Part shown: positions 1 through 7,552 of the stretch, in pieces
How the letters are laid out: each line of letters begins with the position of its first letter
How positions within the stretch are numbered: the first letter of the stretch is position 1
Origin: JAOPZW01 sp963807305
GTDB taxonomy: Bacteria; Actinomycetota; Thermoleophilia; Solirubrobacterales; Solirubrobacteraceae
Reading direction: 5' to 3'
Length of the DNA: 64,000 bases
Assembly (NCBI GenBank): GCA_963807305.1
Contig: CAWEBN010000005.1
Location: 186,001 to 250,000, forward strand
Made by a program: the position numbers and the translations under genes
The notes under the pieces: model-generated
Database searches by the model: none
What the model saw: the letters and a program-made list of their open reading frames with translations, nothing else
What the model was told of the DNA's origin: nothing

Positions 1-1
1 C

Positions 2-943
2 TACCCGATCGCCTCGGGCTGGGTGTTCGGCGGCGGCTGGCTGCAGGTCAACGTCGGCATGCAGGACTTCGCCGGCTCGACGGCGGTCCACCTGATCGGC
101 GCCACCGGCGCGCTGGCAGCTCTGCTGTTGCTCGGCCCGCGTCGGGGCAAGTACGGCACGGACGGCAAGGCGCGGGCCATCCCCGGCCACAACATGCCGC
201 TCTTCGGGCTCGGCGTGCTGATCCTGTGGCTGGGCTGGTTCGGCTTCAACCCGGGCTCGACGCTCGGCGCGCTCGACGGCCGCTTCACCGAGGTGCTGCT
301 CGTCACGCAGATGGCGGCGTCCGCCGGCGTGCTGGGCGCACTCATCACCGCCCGCCTGAAGACGGGGCAGATCGACATCGGCATGGCCGGCAACGGCGCC
401 ATCGGCGCTCTGGTCGCCATCACCGCCCCGTCGGGCTACGTCGCCCCCTGGGCCGGTGTGGTCATCGGCTTCATCGCCGGCATCATCGTCCCGCTCGGCG
501 TCTACGCGATCGATCGCAAGCTCGACGACCCGGTCGGCGCGCTCACCGCCCACGGTCTGTGCGGCGTGTGGGGCACCCTGTCGTGCGGCCTCTTCACGCT
601 GCCGGCGCTGGCGAAGTACAACGCCGTCGGCGAACCGGGCCTGTTCTACTCGGGCTCGTTCCACCAGCTCGGCGCCCAGGCGCTCGGCGTGGTGACGGTG
701 TTCGCGTTCGTCTTCGCGGCCAGCTTCGGCACCTTCTGGCTCATCAAGAAGACCTACGGCCTGCGCGTGACCGCGGAGGAGGAAGAGGCCGGCCTCGACA
801 TCTCCGAGCACGGCATGTACGGCTATCCGGAGCAGTTCATCCCGATCCCGGAGCTCGTGGGCTACGGTGCGGCTCCGCACGTGGCCACCCCAGCAACGGC
901 CGCTGCGCCCCCGGTGACCACCAGTCAGGAGGTGACGGCGTGA
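2..943 (+). CDS. amtB: Ammonium transporter, AmtB/Amt family (5' end outside window)
   Basis: C-terminal ~313 residues of an inner-membrane ammonium channel; the reading frame is open from the first bases, so the start lies upstream. The AmtB signatures are visible: DFAGSTAVH (position of the first pore histidine), FNPGSTLG, and DDPVGALTAHG with the second pore histidine. About seven hydrophobic segments precede a cytoplasmic tail with the family's EEEEAGLDISEHGM motif, which in relatives transmits gating by the PII protein. The tail then continues for ~35 Ala/Pro/Thr-rich residues. The stop overlaps the GTG start of the PII gene, the classical amtB-glnK pairing, so the two are surely co-expressed and expected to respond to nitrogen limitation. 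Family assignment is secure; only the missing N-terminus limits the entry. Confidence 0.96.
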   Translation, partial: YPIASGWVFGGGWLQVNVGMQDFAGSTAVHLIGATGALAALLLLGPRRGKYGTDGKARAIPGHNMPLFGLGVLILWLGWFGFNPGSTLGALDGRFTEVLLVTQMAASAGVLGALITARLKTGQIDIGMAGNGAIGALVAITAPSGYVAPWAGVVIGFIAGIIVPLGVYAIDRKLDDPVGALTAHGLCGVWGTLSCGLFTLPALAKYNAVGEPGLFYSGSFHQLGAQALGVVTVFAFVFAASFGTFWLIKKTYGLRVTAEEEEAGLDISEHGMYGYPEQFIPIPELVGYGAAPHVATPATAAAPPVTTSQEVTA

Positions 944-1308
944 AGAAGATCGAGGCCTACATCCGCCACGAGGCGTTCGAGCCGATCCGCATGGAATTGC
1001 TGACCCTGGGCTTTCCCTCGCTGAGCATCAGCGAGGTCAAGGGCTCCGGCCGGCAGAAGGGGATCACCGAGCGCTATCGCGGGGCGGAGCTGACCAATTA
1101 CCTGCGCCCGAAGGTCAAGCTCGAGTGCGTGGTGGCCGACCGCGACGTGCAGACGATCGTCGACACGATCCTCAAGCACGCGCGGACGGGGGCCGTGGGC
1201 GACGGGAAGGTCTTCGTCCTCCCGGTGGAGGAGAGCTACCGCGTCCGGACCGGTGAGTCCGGCGAGGAAGTCCTCCAGGCCCATCCGGAAGCCGCGGCCA
1301 CGACCTAG
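940..1308 (+). CDS. glnK: PII nitrogen regulatory protein (GlnK/GlnB family) lacking Tyr51
   Basis: Small trimeric signal protein that binds ATP/ADP and 2-oxoglutarate and plugs AmtB when nitrogen is plentiful. It aligns to E. coli GlnB without gaps over the first 62 residues: KGSGRQKG at 34-41, T-loop 44-55, then TGAVGDGK (B-loop) and YRVRTGE (C-loop). Start GTG overlaps the amtB stop (GTGA) and sits just after a strong AGGAGG at 927-932. The T-loop reads YRGAEL instead of YRGAEY. Residue 51, the Tyr uridylylated in proteobacteria and adenylylated in several actinobacteria, is Leu; Tyr46 is kept and there is a Tyr at 54. Covalent control at the usual site is therefore impossible, leaving effector binding alone. 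At 122 residues it has a ~10-residue tail beyond the usual 112. Confidence 0.96.
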   Translation: MKKIEAYIRHEAFEPIRMELLTLGFPSLSISEVKGSGRQKGITERYRGAELTNYLRPKVKLECVVADRDVQTIVDTILKHARTGAVGDGKVFVLPVEESYRVRTGESGEEVLQAHPEAAATT

Positions 1309-1324
1309 GGAAGAGAGGCTTCGC

Positions 1325-2542
1325 ATGCCCGAGGCGGCGGGATCTGAAAGGAAGCCCGCCGCCTCGCGCGGCGGGGCAGGAGGGATCGTCGAGCGGCTGC
1401 GTGCCGTTCACCTCGAGATGGTCGACGCCGTCCTGGGCGGCGATGGCCTCGACAAGGTGGCGGCGCTGGCGGCCGACGCGGCGGGAGCGCCCGTGGCGAT
1501 CGTCATCCCGCGCCTCGGCGCGGCGGTGGCGGCGCCGGCTGCGAGCGAGGAGGACCTCGCGGCGTTGCGCCGCTACGTCGCCGATCGCGTCAAGGACCGC
1601 CCGGCGCAGGTGCCGCCGGCGGTCGGCGCCGAGGTTCCGATCATGTCCGGCGACGACGTCGTCGGCGCCGTCCTCATGCTGATCGGCCCGACGCCGCCCG
1701 GTCCCGAGGCGGGCGACTTCCTGCATCTCGCGGCGGTCGCCTCGCTCACGGAGGTGGCGGTCGAGGAGGCCAAGGAGGAGGTCGAGCAGAACCTGCGCGG
1801 CTCGTTCCTCGAGGACCTGCGCTCGCGCCCCGACTTGGAGCCGCGCGAGGTCGTGCGGCGCGCAGGGCGCCTCGGCTGCGACCTGTCGCGCGGAGCCGTG
1901 GTGCTGTGCGCCGAGCTCACGACCGACCGCCCGCGCCACGTGGTGGCCACCATCGCCGAGGACCACCCCGGCGCGCTCGCCCAGCACATGGATGGGCGCG
2001 TCTACGCCCTGCTGCCCGCCGTGGGCGGCGACGACGCGCCCGAGCGCACGCTCGAGCGCGCGCGCCGGCTGGCCGAGCGCCTGCGCCAGCACGGCACGGT
2101 CGGCCTATCGAGCTTCTATGCGGACCCGGCCGAGTTCGGGCGCGCGATCCAGGAGGCCGAGCTGGTGCTCGACGTCCTGCGCCAGTCCGACGCGCCGATC
2201 GCCCAGGACATCGGCACCGGCACCTACCGCCTGCTCTTCCGCGTGCTCGCCTCGCACCCTGAAGAGGTGCGCTCCTTCTACGAGGACACCGTCGCGCCGA
2301 TCGTCCGCTACGACGACCAGTACCGCACCGACCTCGTGGGCACGCTCGAGTCCTACCTCGACCAGAACTGCAACATGAACGCGACCGCGGCGGCCATCTA
2401 CGCCCACCGGCACACGGTGGCCTATCGGCTGGAGCGCGTGAAGGAGCTCACGGGCCTGGACCCGATGCTCTCCGAGGACCGCGAGCGCCTGGGCCTGGGG
2501 CTCAAGGCGTACCGGATCATCGCCCCGCGGCTGCCGAAGTAG
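1325..2542 (+). CDS. PucR/CdaR-type transcriptional regulator
   Basis: 405 residues. The N-terminal half has GAF-like composition and probably senses a ligand. The C-terminal ~60 residues are the PucR helix-turn-helix, recognisable in YLDQNCNMNATAAAIYAHR followed by HTVAYRLERVKELTG. Such proteins activate or repress purine, sugar-acid or nitrogen catabolism genes; the signal here is unknown. The ATG follows AAGAGAGG at a sensible distance, 16 bases after the PII stop and on the same strand, so it is probably the third gene of the amtB-glnK operon and may control nitrogen genes. An upstream in-frame start at 1253 inside glnK was rejected. Its stop codon is the first three bases of a 31-bp tandem repeat. 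Confidence 0.85.
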   Translation: MPEAAGSERKPAASRGGAGGIVERLRAVHLEMVDAVLGGDGLDKVAALAADAAGAPVAIVIPRLGAAVAAPAASEEDLAALRRYVADRVKDRPAQVPPAVGAEVPIMSGDDVVGAVLMLIGPTPPGPEAGDFLHLAAVASLTEVAVEEAKEEVEQNLRGSFLEDLRSRPDLEPREVVRRAGRLGCDLSRGAVVLCAELTTDRPRHVVATIAEDHPGALAQHMDGRVYALLPAVGGDDAPERTLERARRLAERLRQHGTVGLSSFYADPAEFGRAIQEAELVLDVLRQSDAPIAQDIGTGTYRLLFRVLASHPEEVRSFYEDTVAPIVRYDDQYRTDLVGTLESYLDQNCNMNATAAAIYAHRHTVAYRLERVKELTGLDPMLSEDRERLGLGLKAYRIIAPRLPK

Positions 2543-2630
2543 CGGGGTGCATGCGCGGCTCGCGCCGCGGTAGCGGGGTGCATGCGCGGCTCGCGCCGCG
2601 GTAGCGGGGTGCCTGCGCGGCTCGGCCGCG
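2540..2630. repeat. 31-bp tandem repeat, 2.9 copies, each with a GC hairpin
   Basis: Two identical 31-bp units (2540-2570 and 2571-2601) and a third diverged partial unit (2602-2630) lie head to tail. Each unit starts with TAG, so the first unit contains the stop of the PucR gene, and each holds the inverted repeat CGCGGC-TCGC-GCCGCG. The array lies between convergent genes and could act as a bidirectional transcription stop, although no T-run follows. Copy number probably varies by slippage. No spacer/repeat alternation exists, so it is not CRISPR. Confidence 0.85.
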
Positions 2631-2721
2631 CCCTAGGCCTTGCGCGCGGGGCGCCAGCGGTCGCGGCTCGGCCGGGCAGCGCCGCCCACGGGTGCGGACG
2701 AAGCAACGGGGGCGCGGCGGC

Positions 2722-3999
2722 TCAGAAGGGCTTGACGACCAGGAGCAGCGCGACGACCACGACGGCGAGCGCGGCGAAGGCGAGCGCGCGCGCCAGCCAG
2801 GCCGCCACCGCGCTGCGCTGCGGCGTCTGGCCGGGCTCGATGTGGCGGGCGCCGATGGCCGCCGTGCCGGGGGCCGCCTCGGCCGGGGTGCCCTCGCCCG
2901 TGCGGCGCGGGCGCCGCGCGCCGAGCACGCGGACCGTCTCGCCAGGGTCGCCCGCTACGGAGCCGGATCGCTTCGTGGTGGCGATCTCGGTGGCGTCCTC
3001 GCTGCGGTCGTCGCCGGGCACAGCGCGACCGGGCGGCCGCTCGGCGATCTCGGTGGCGGCCTCGGCCGCCGGGGGATCGAAGACGTCGGTCTCGTCCTCG
3101 TGCGCGTCGGCGCGCGCGGCGGCCAGCGCCTCCTCGCCGTCGGGCGCAACCACGGTGGTTGGCCGCTCGTCGTCGGCCTCCCAGGCCTTCACGGGCTCGC
3201 CGTCGAGCTCGGTGATCCGGCCGCGGCGCACCGCCGCCTCGGCCGCCTCGGCGCGCTCGCGCTCGCGCTCGAGGTCGCGGCGCATGGCCTCGGCCTCCGC
3301 GCGCGCGGCGCGCAGGCCACGCCGCGCCTCGGCCGCCTCGGCCTCGAGCTCGGCGACGCGCTCGTCGGCGGCTCGGGCGGCCTCCTCGTCGCGGCCGGCC
3401 AACGCGGAGGCCCGCTCCTCGTCGCGGCGCACGAGCTCGGCCGCGTGCTCGCGGCGCAGCTGGGACAGGTCCTCGTCGAGGCTGACCGCGCGGCGGGCGT
3501 GGTCGTCGCGTGCCATGCGCGCCTCGGCCATCTCGGCCTCGGTCGCCTCGCGCGCCTGGCGCTCGGTGCCGACCGAGGCCAGGGCAGCGGCCGCGGCGGC
3601 GCGCGCCTCGTCGGCCGTGCGCCGCAGCGCGTTGGCCTCGCGGGCCAGGCGGACCTCGCGCTCGCCACTCGTCTCGGCCAGGTCGGGCGCCGGCAGCCCG
3701 ACGAGCAGCTCGCGCCCGACGGCCAGCGCGAAGCTACCGTCGTCGAGCAGATCGAGCGCCACGGCGTAGCTGGCGCGCCACAGGCCGCCGTCGGGCTCGG
3801 CCTGCGCCTCGCCGGCGGCGGCGGGCGCGACCTCGGACGAGCCGTCGTCGGTCTCGGCCATCAGCCGCGGGACCCCGAGGCGCCGGCGCGTCTCGGCGCG
3901 GAAGCGCCCCTCGAGCTCGAGCAGGGCGACCTCGGCGCTGACCGGCTCGACGGTGAAGCGCAGGACCTCGAAGCTCAGTCCGCTGGCGACGGCGCTCAT
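2722..3999 (-). CDS. Coiled-coil protein with C-terminal membrane anchor, function unknown
   Basis: 425 residues, not a named family to me. Residues ~1-140 are a globular region of beta-strand character (VEPVSAEVALLELEGRFR; LWRASYAVALDLLDDGSFAL). Residues ~145-270 form a long Ala/Glu/Arg-rich coiled coil. A low-complexity acidic Pro/Ala stretch follows, and the last ~25 residues are one hydrophobic helix ending in KPF. This suggests a tail-anchored protein with the bulk in the cytoplasm. Its ATG shares one base with the TGA of the upstream gene (TGATG), so the two are translationally coupled and probably work together. The opposite strand carries long open frames here, but they are GC-driven shadows. 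Confidence 0.7.
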   Translation of the reverse strand: MSAVASGLSFEVLRFTVEPVSAEVALLELEGRFRAETRRRLGVPRLMAETDDGSSEVAPAAAGEAQAEPDGGLWRASYAVALDLLDDGSFALAVGRELLVGLPAPDLAETSGEREVRLAREANALRRTADEARAAAAAALASVGTERQAREATEAEMAEARMARDDHARRAVSLDEDLSQLRREHAAELVRRDEERASALAGRDEEAARAADERVAELEAEAAEARRGLRAARAEAEAMRRDLERERERAEAAEAAVRRGRITELDGEPVKAWEADDERPTTVVAPDGEEALAAARADAHEDETDVFDPPAAEAATEIAERPPGRAVPGDDRSEDATEIATTKRSGSVAGDPGETVRVLGARRPRRTGEGTPAEAAPGTAAIGARHIEPGQTPQRSAVAAWLARALAFAALAVVVVALLLVVKPF

Positions 4000-4607
4000 C
4001 ACTCCTGGGTCGGCTCGACCGGGTCGAGGGCCTGGGTGCGCTGCGGATCCTCCTCGGGCTCGGCGGGGACGGGCTCGCGCGGCTCGAGCAGCGGTTCGTC
4101 GCGCCGGGCGAAGCGACGGCCGGGCCGCGCGGGCTCGGTCTCCGGCGCCGCGCCGGCCTCCGCGGCCGCGGCGGCGCTCTCGCGCGCGTCGATCGCGGCG
4201 GTGCGCCGGCGGCGCTCGCGGCCGCGCACGTCGACGGTCACCGAGATGCTCGCCGCTCCGAGGATCGCCCCGCCGGCCATGGTCGCGGTCGCCGCGAGGG
4301 CGAGCCACGCGCCGGTGGCGAGGGTCGAGTGGCGGACCACCGGGGGCGGATCGATGAGCTGGACGACCACGATGGCGAAGGCGACGACCGAGATGACCGG
4401 AAGCGCACGCCCCAGACCGCCGGTGCCGAAGCGCGGCGCCACGGCCAGCAGGCCGCAGACGGCGGCGCCGGCCAGCACGAGGTCGAGCGTCTCGAAGACG
4501 GCCCAGGCATCGCCGCCAGGGTGGTACCAGTCGATGAACAGACTCACCAGCAGCAGGACGGCACCGACGGCAACGAGCCCGGTGCCCGCATCGAAGCGCT
4601 CGCGCAA
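3999..4607 (-). CDS. Four-helix membrane protein with charged tail, function unknown
   Basis: 202 residues: four hydrophobic segments in the first ~125 residues (e.g. GLVAVGAVLLLVSLFIDWYHPG), then ~75 disordered residues rich in Arg, Glu, Ala and Pro. TTG is chosen as start because GGAGGG lies six bases before it and no ATG or GTG fits. It is the first gene of a two-gene unit with the coiled-coil protein. The layout (helix ending in a DWYH/PWYH motif, four helices, charged tail) strongly resembles the protein at 53823-54530, so the two may be distant paralogues of an actinobacterial membrane family. No enzymatic motif is visible. Confidence 0.75.
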   Translation of the reverse strand: MRERFDAGTGLVAVGAVLLLVSLFIDWYHPGGDAWAVFETLDLVLAGAAVCGLLAVAPRFGTGGLGRALPVISVVAFAIVVVQLIDPPPVVRHSTLATGAWLALAATATMAGGAILGAASISVTVDVRGRERRRRTAAIDARESAAAAAEAGAAPETEPARPGRRFARRDEPLLEPREPVPAEPEEDPQRTQALDPVEPTQE

Positions 4608-4692
4608 GGGATCCCTCCGGCTTGTTCGGGGTCGATTGGCAGTGAAGCAGACTGCTCGGCGCCTCGACGCGCTCGATCGCAGGATTGCAGCG

Positions 4693-5346
4693 TCAGGACG
4701 GGAGCGGGAACATCCCCAGGAGGCGCGTGACGGCCTCCTGGTCGCCGTCGACGACGAGGTCGCCGGCGCGGCGCGCCTCGTCGAGCGCGCGACCGTGCCA
4801 CAGGACGGTGGCCAGCGTTCCGGCGTCGGTTTCGATGGTCGCGTCCGGCGCGGGAGCGCTCCCCCGCGCGACCGCGAGCCGCCCGTCGGCCACCTGCAGG
4901 TGGAAGTGCTGCTCGCCGAGGCGGAGCTCGTAGCTCGTGCTCAGGCCGTCCGCGGAGCCCGCAGCGAAGAGCGTCTTGAGGGCGATGACCACGGCATCCA
5001 CGCCGATCTGCGCTTCGCCCGGCGGGAAGGGAGCGACGCTGCCGAACCGCCCGAGCGCGAGGACGACGGGCTCGAGCTGCAGTCCACGCTCGGTGAGCTC
5101 GTAGATCCTCGAGCCGGCGGGCGGCGGCAGCGTGCGGCGCCGCAGTACTCCGGAGGCCTCGAGCTCGCGCAGGCGCTGGGCGAGGATGTCGGGGCCGACG
5201 TGGGGCAGCCCCGCGCGCAGGTCGGTGAAGCGCTTGGGTCCGAGCAGCAGCTCGCGGACGACGAGCAGCGCCCAGCGCTCGCCGACGATGTCGAGGGCCC
5301 GCGCGACCCCGCACCTGTCGCCGTACGTGCGCTTCGTCGTCGCCAT
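4693..5346 (-). CDS. HxlR-family regulator fused to an SCP2-like domain
   Basis: 217 residues. Residues ~8-100 are the winged helix of HxlR regulators: RCGVARALDIVGERWALLVVRELLLGPKRF, then LPHVGPDILAQRLRELEASGVL and the wing YELTERG. Residues ~120-217 match the sterol-carrier SCP2-like domain often attached to such regulators, which may bind a hydrophobic ligand. The gene is divergent from a VOC protein across an 89-bp AT-rich gap with palindromes, so autoregulation and control of 5436-6823 are likely. Cys12 in the HTH is the redox-sensing position of some relatives (HypR/QorR), so oxidant or electrophile sensing is possible but unproven. Confidence 0.88.
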   Translation of the reverse strand: MATTKRTYGDRCGVARALDIVGERWALLVVRELLLGPKRFTDLRAGLPHVGPDILAQRLRELEASGVLRRRTLPPPAGSRIYELTERGLQLEPVVLALGRFGSVAPFPPGEAQIGVDAVVIALKTLFAAGSADGLSTSYELRLGEQHFHLQVADGRLAVARGSAPAPDATIETDAGTLATVLWHGRALDEARRAGDLVVDGDQEAVTRLLGMFPLPS

Positions 5347-5350
5347 GGAA

Positions 5351-5363
5351 CAAGTCTACCTTG
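5351..5363. promoter_or_regulatory. Candidate HxlR operator CAAG-tctac-CTTG
   Basis: A perfect 4+5+4 palindrome five bases upstream of the HxlR start codon, in the unusually AT-rich divergent region 5347-5435. A second, imperfect TTGG...CCAA symmetry lies at 5367-5400. HxlR proteins commonly bind short dyads near their own start; the assignment rests on position and symmetry only. Confidence 0.45.
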
Positions 5364-5435
5364 TAATTGGTTTGTCGTTCTAGTAACTTGGTTTTTCCAA
5401 TCAGATGCTCGGATAGACCGATAGGGAGATGCCGG

Positions 5436-6227
5436 ATGAGCCAGCGCCACGACTACGAGCCCGGAGTGCCCTGCTGGATCGACACGCTGCAACCCGACCC
5501 CGAGGCGACGATGGCGTTCTACGGCGCGCTCTTCGACTGGGAGTTCGCCGGACCTGGCCCCATGGGCTACCGCGTGGCGCGGATCCGGGGGAACGACGTC
5601 GCCGGCGTCGGCGCCCAGCCCGCCGCAGGCCCGGCGCCGCCGCCGAGCTGGACCACGTACGTGTACGTCGAGAGCGCCCAGGAGACCGCCGAGCGGGTCC
5701 GCAGCGCCGGAGGCGCCGTCCTGGTGGAGGCCTTCGACGCCCGTCCGGCCGGTCGAGTGGCGATCCTCGCCGATCCCGCCGGCGCTGCCTTCGGGGCATG
5801 GGAGCCGGGGGAGCGCAAGGGGGCGCAGCTCGTCAACGAGCCCGGAGCGTGGGCGATGAGCCACCTCGAGGCGCCCGATCCCGCCGCCGCGGCCTCGTTC
5901 TACGGCACGGTCTTCGGGTGGACGACCGAGACGTTCGGCGAAGGGGCGGATGCGATCACGATGTTCCGCCTGCCCGGCTATGTCGGCGGCGAGCCCCAAC
6001 AGCCCGTCTCGCGCGAGGTGATCGCGACGATGTCGGCCATGCGCGACGACGGCGGCCCGCGCTGGACCGTGAACCTCTGGGACCACGACGTCGACGCGAC
6101 CGCCGCACGGGCTGTCGAGCTCGGCGGGCGCGCCCTGGTGGCGCCCTTCGACACGCCGATGACCAGGACGGCCGTGCTCACGGACCCCTACGGCGCCGCG
6201 TTCACCATCAACAACGTCCCCGGCTGA
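5436..6227 (+). CDS. Two-domain VOC (glyoxalase/bleomycin-resistance fold) protein
   Basis: 263 residues with two successive VOC modules: residues ~10-125 start at PGVPCWIDTLQPDPEATMAFY and ~130-263 at PGAWAMSHLEAPDPAAAASFY. Each ends with the strand-loop DP.G.AF. This resembles the tandem-VOC proteins of actinobacteria related to mycobacterial CFP30B, whose metal use and substrate are unclear. The ATG follows AGGGAG. It is divergent from the HxlR regulator and 14 bases ahead of a DHFR-like reductase, so the pair may form a detoxification operon under that regulator. Confidence 0.88.
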   Translation: MSQRHDYEPGVPCWIDTLQPDPEATMAFYGALFDWEFAGPGPMGYRVARIRGNDVAGVGAQPAAGPAPPPSWTTYVYVESAQETAERVRSAGGAVLVEAFDARPAGRVAILADPAGAAFGAWEPGERKGAQLVNEPGAWAMSHLEAPDPAAAASFYGTVFGWTTETFGEGADAITMFRLPGYVGGEPQQPVSREVIATMSAMRDDGGPRWTVNLWDHDVDATAARAVELGGRALVAPFDTPMTRTAVLTDPYGAAFTINNVPG

Positions 6228-6241
6228 GAGAGGAAGCTCCG

Positions 6242-6823
6242 ATGGCCAAGCTCACCGTGATCAACCACGTGACCCTCGACGGCGTGATGCAGGCGCCGGC
6301 CCGCGCGGATGAGGACGTTCGCGGCGGCTTCCAGCACGGCGGCTGGGCGCTGCCCTACGGCGACAGCGTCATGAGCGAGTTCATGGGCAAGGGCATGGCG
6401 AAGGGCGGGGCGCTGCTGTTCGGACGGCGCACCTACGAGGACTTCGCCGCGGTGTGGCCCCAGCAGGAGGGCAACCCGGTCAGCGCGCTGCTGAACGAGC
6501 GCCGGAAGTACGTGGCGTCAACGACGCTGCGCGAGCCACTGCCATGGGTCAACTCCACGCTGCTGCAGGGCGACATCGCGGAGGCAGTGGCCGGGCTCAA
6601 GGAGGACCCCGGCGAGGACCTGGGCGTGCTCGGCAGCGGTGAGCTCGTCCAGTTGCTGATGCGCCATGGGCTCGTCGACGAGTACGTGCTGACGATCCAT
6701 CCGCTCGTGCTCGGATCGGGGCGCCGCCTGTTCGCCGACGACGGCCCGCTCGCCGCCCTGCGGCTCGTCGAGAGCAAGCCCACGACCACCGGCGTGGTCA
6801 TCGCTGTCTACCAGCCGGCCTAG
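6242..6823 (+). CDS. Dihydrofolate reductase-like (RibD C-terminal) protein
   Basis: 193 residues of the RibD_C/DHFR-like fold: TVINHVTLDGVMQAP at the N-terminus, LLFGRRTYEDFAAVWP in the NADPH-binding region, and EDLGVLGSGELVQLLMRHGLVDEY towards the end. This is the YyaP/YwjB type widespread in soil bacteria, presumed to be NADPH-dependent reductases of unknown substrate; none is a genuine folate enzyme as far as known. The ATG follows AGAGGAAG, 14 bases after the VOC gene, so both are probably transcribed together. Confidence 0.9.
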   Translation: MAKLTVINHVTLDGVMQAPARADEDVRGGFQHGGWALPYGDSVMSEFMGKGMAKGGALLFGRRTYEDFAAVWPQQEGNPVSALLNERRKYVASTTLREPLPWVNSTLLQGDIAEAVAGLKEDPGEDLGVLGSGELVQLLMRHGLVDEYVLTIHPLVLGSGRRLFADDGPLAALRLVESKPTTTGVVIAVYQPA

Positions 6824-6830
6824 GTCACGG

Positions 6831-7406
6831 TCAGCTGCCCGAGCGCACGACCCGGCCCGTCTTCGGATCGACGTGCGCCTGGGCGGGCTTGGCCGAGATG
6901 TCGACGGTGACCGACCCGGCGGGCGCGCGGTTGCCGGCGAGGGTCGCCTTGGCCTTGCCGTTGAGCCCGGCCGCGACCTGCCACTTGACCGTGTGCGTAC
7001 CGGCCTGGACCGCGGTCACGCGCCACACGAAGCGCCGCGTCTGGCCGGGATCCAGGCTGCCGAGCGCCCACGTGTTGGTGTAGGCGGTGTCGCCGCCCCG
7101 CGGACTGGCGTCGACGATCCAGACAGCCCGCTCGGGATCGGCCAGACCGGCCTGCTCGGAGCGCGCGGAGAACGAGCTGACCGTCACCGCGACGTTGGGC
7201 ACCGTCTGGCTGCCGGTGTTGCGTACGGCGATGACGAAGCGCTCGGGCTTGGCGAGATGCTGCTTGGTCGGGAAGCTCGCGTTGACGACGGCGACCTGGA
7301 AGGTCCCCGACGGCTCGTCGGCGTCCTGACGCCGGCCGCCGCCGCAGCCCGCGACCGCCAACGCCGCGACGCTGGCGGCGATGAGGGCACCACGGCATGC
7401 GAACAC
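6831..7406 (-). CDS. Putative lipoprotein with CARDB-like beta-sandwich
   Basis: 191 residues. A GTG start is chosen because GGAGGGG stands just before it and the product then opens with a proper lipoprotein signal: short basic start, hydrophobic core, lipobox AVAGC at ~19-23. The mature part is predicted extracellular and beta-rich; NASFPTKQHLAKPERFVIAVRN and the following strands recall CARDB/bacterial Ig-like modules that bind or space surface proteins. A longer frame begins at 7457 but would bury the signal. It ends 8 bases from the reductase stop (convergent). Function unknown. Confidence 0.75.
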   Translation of the reverse strand: MFACRGALIAASVAALAVAGCGGGRRQDADEPSGTFQVAVVNASFPTKQHLAKPERFVIAVRNTGSQTVPNVAVTVSSFSARSEQAGLADPERAVWIVDASPRGGDTAYTNTWALGSLDPGQTRRFVWRVTAVQAGTHTVKWQVAAGLNGKAKATLAGNRAPAGSVTVDISAKPAQAHVDPKTGRVVRSGS

Positions 7407-7486
7407 GGTCGACCCCTCCACGGCGGCCGGAACGTACCACAGGCTCTGGCGCCCCAAGGCCGCTAACTGAACGCGACGGTTCGGGT

Positions 7487-7516
7487 TTGTCAGCGGTCCC
7501 GACCTTTGCTTAGAGT
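7487..7516 (+). promoter_or_regulatory. Likely promoter of the mce operon
   Basis: TTGTCA (7487-7492) and TAGAGT (7511-7516) are separated by 18 bases, a good match to a housekeeping-sigma promoter. Transcription would begin near 7523, giving a leader of about 30 bases that contains GGAGGGGG before the first yrbE gene. The whole 11.5-kb cluster downstream runs in one direction without a clear terminator. Confidence 0.6.
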
Positions 7517-7552
7517 GCCCGAAGCGGTGTACCCGGAGGGGGTGCGTCGCGT

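Noticed and set aside
2540..2630. Possible CRISPR array
   Set aside because: Repeats are contiguous without unique spacers and no cas gene is present.
2582..5424. Very long plus-strand open frames (395 and 910 codons) across 2.6-5.4 kb
   Set aside because: Arg/Gly/Ala-rich shadow composition with no domains. The minus strand holds the coiled-coil, membrane and HxlR genes with ribosome sites and overlapping starts.
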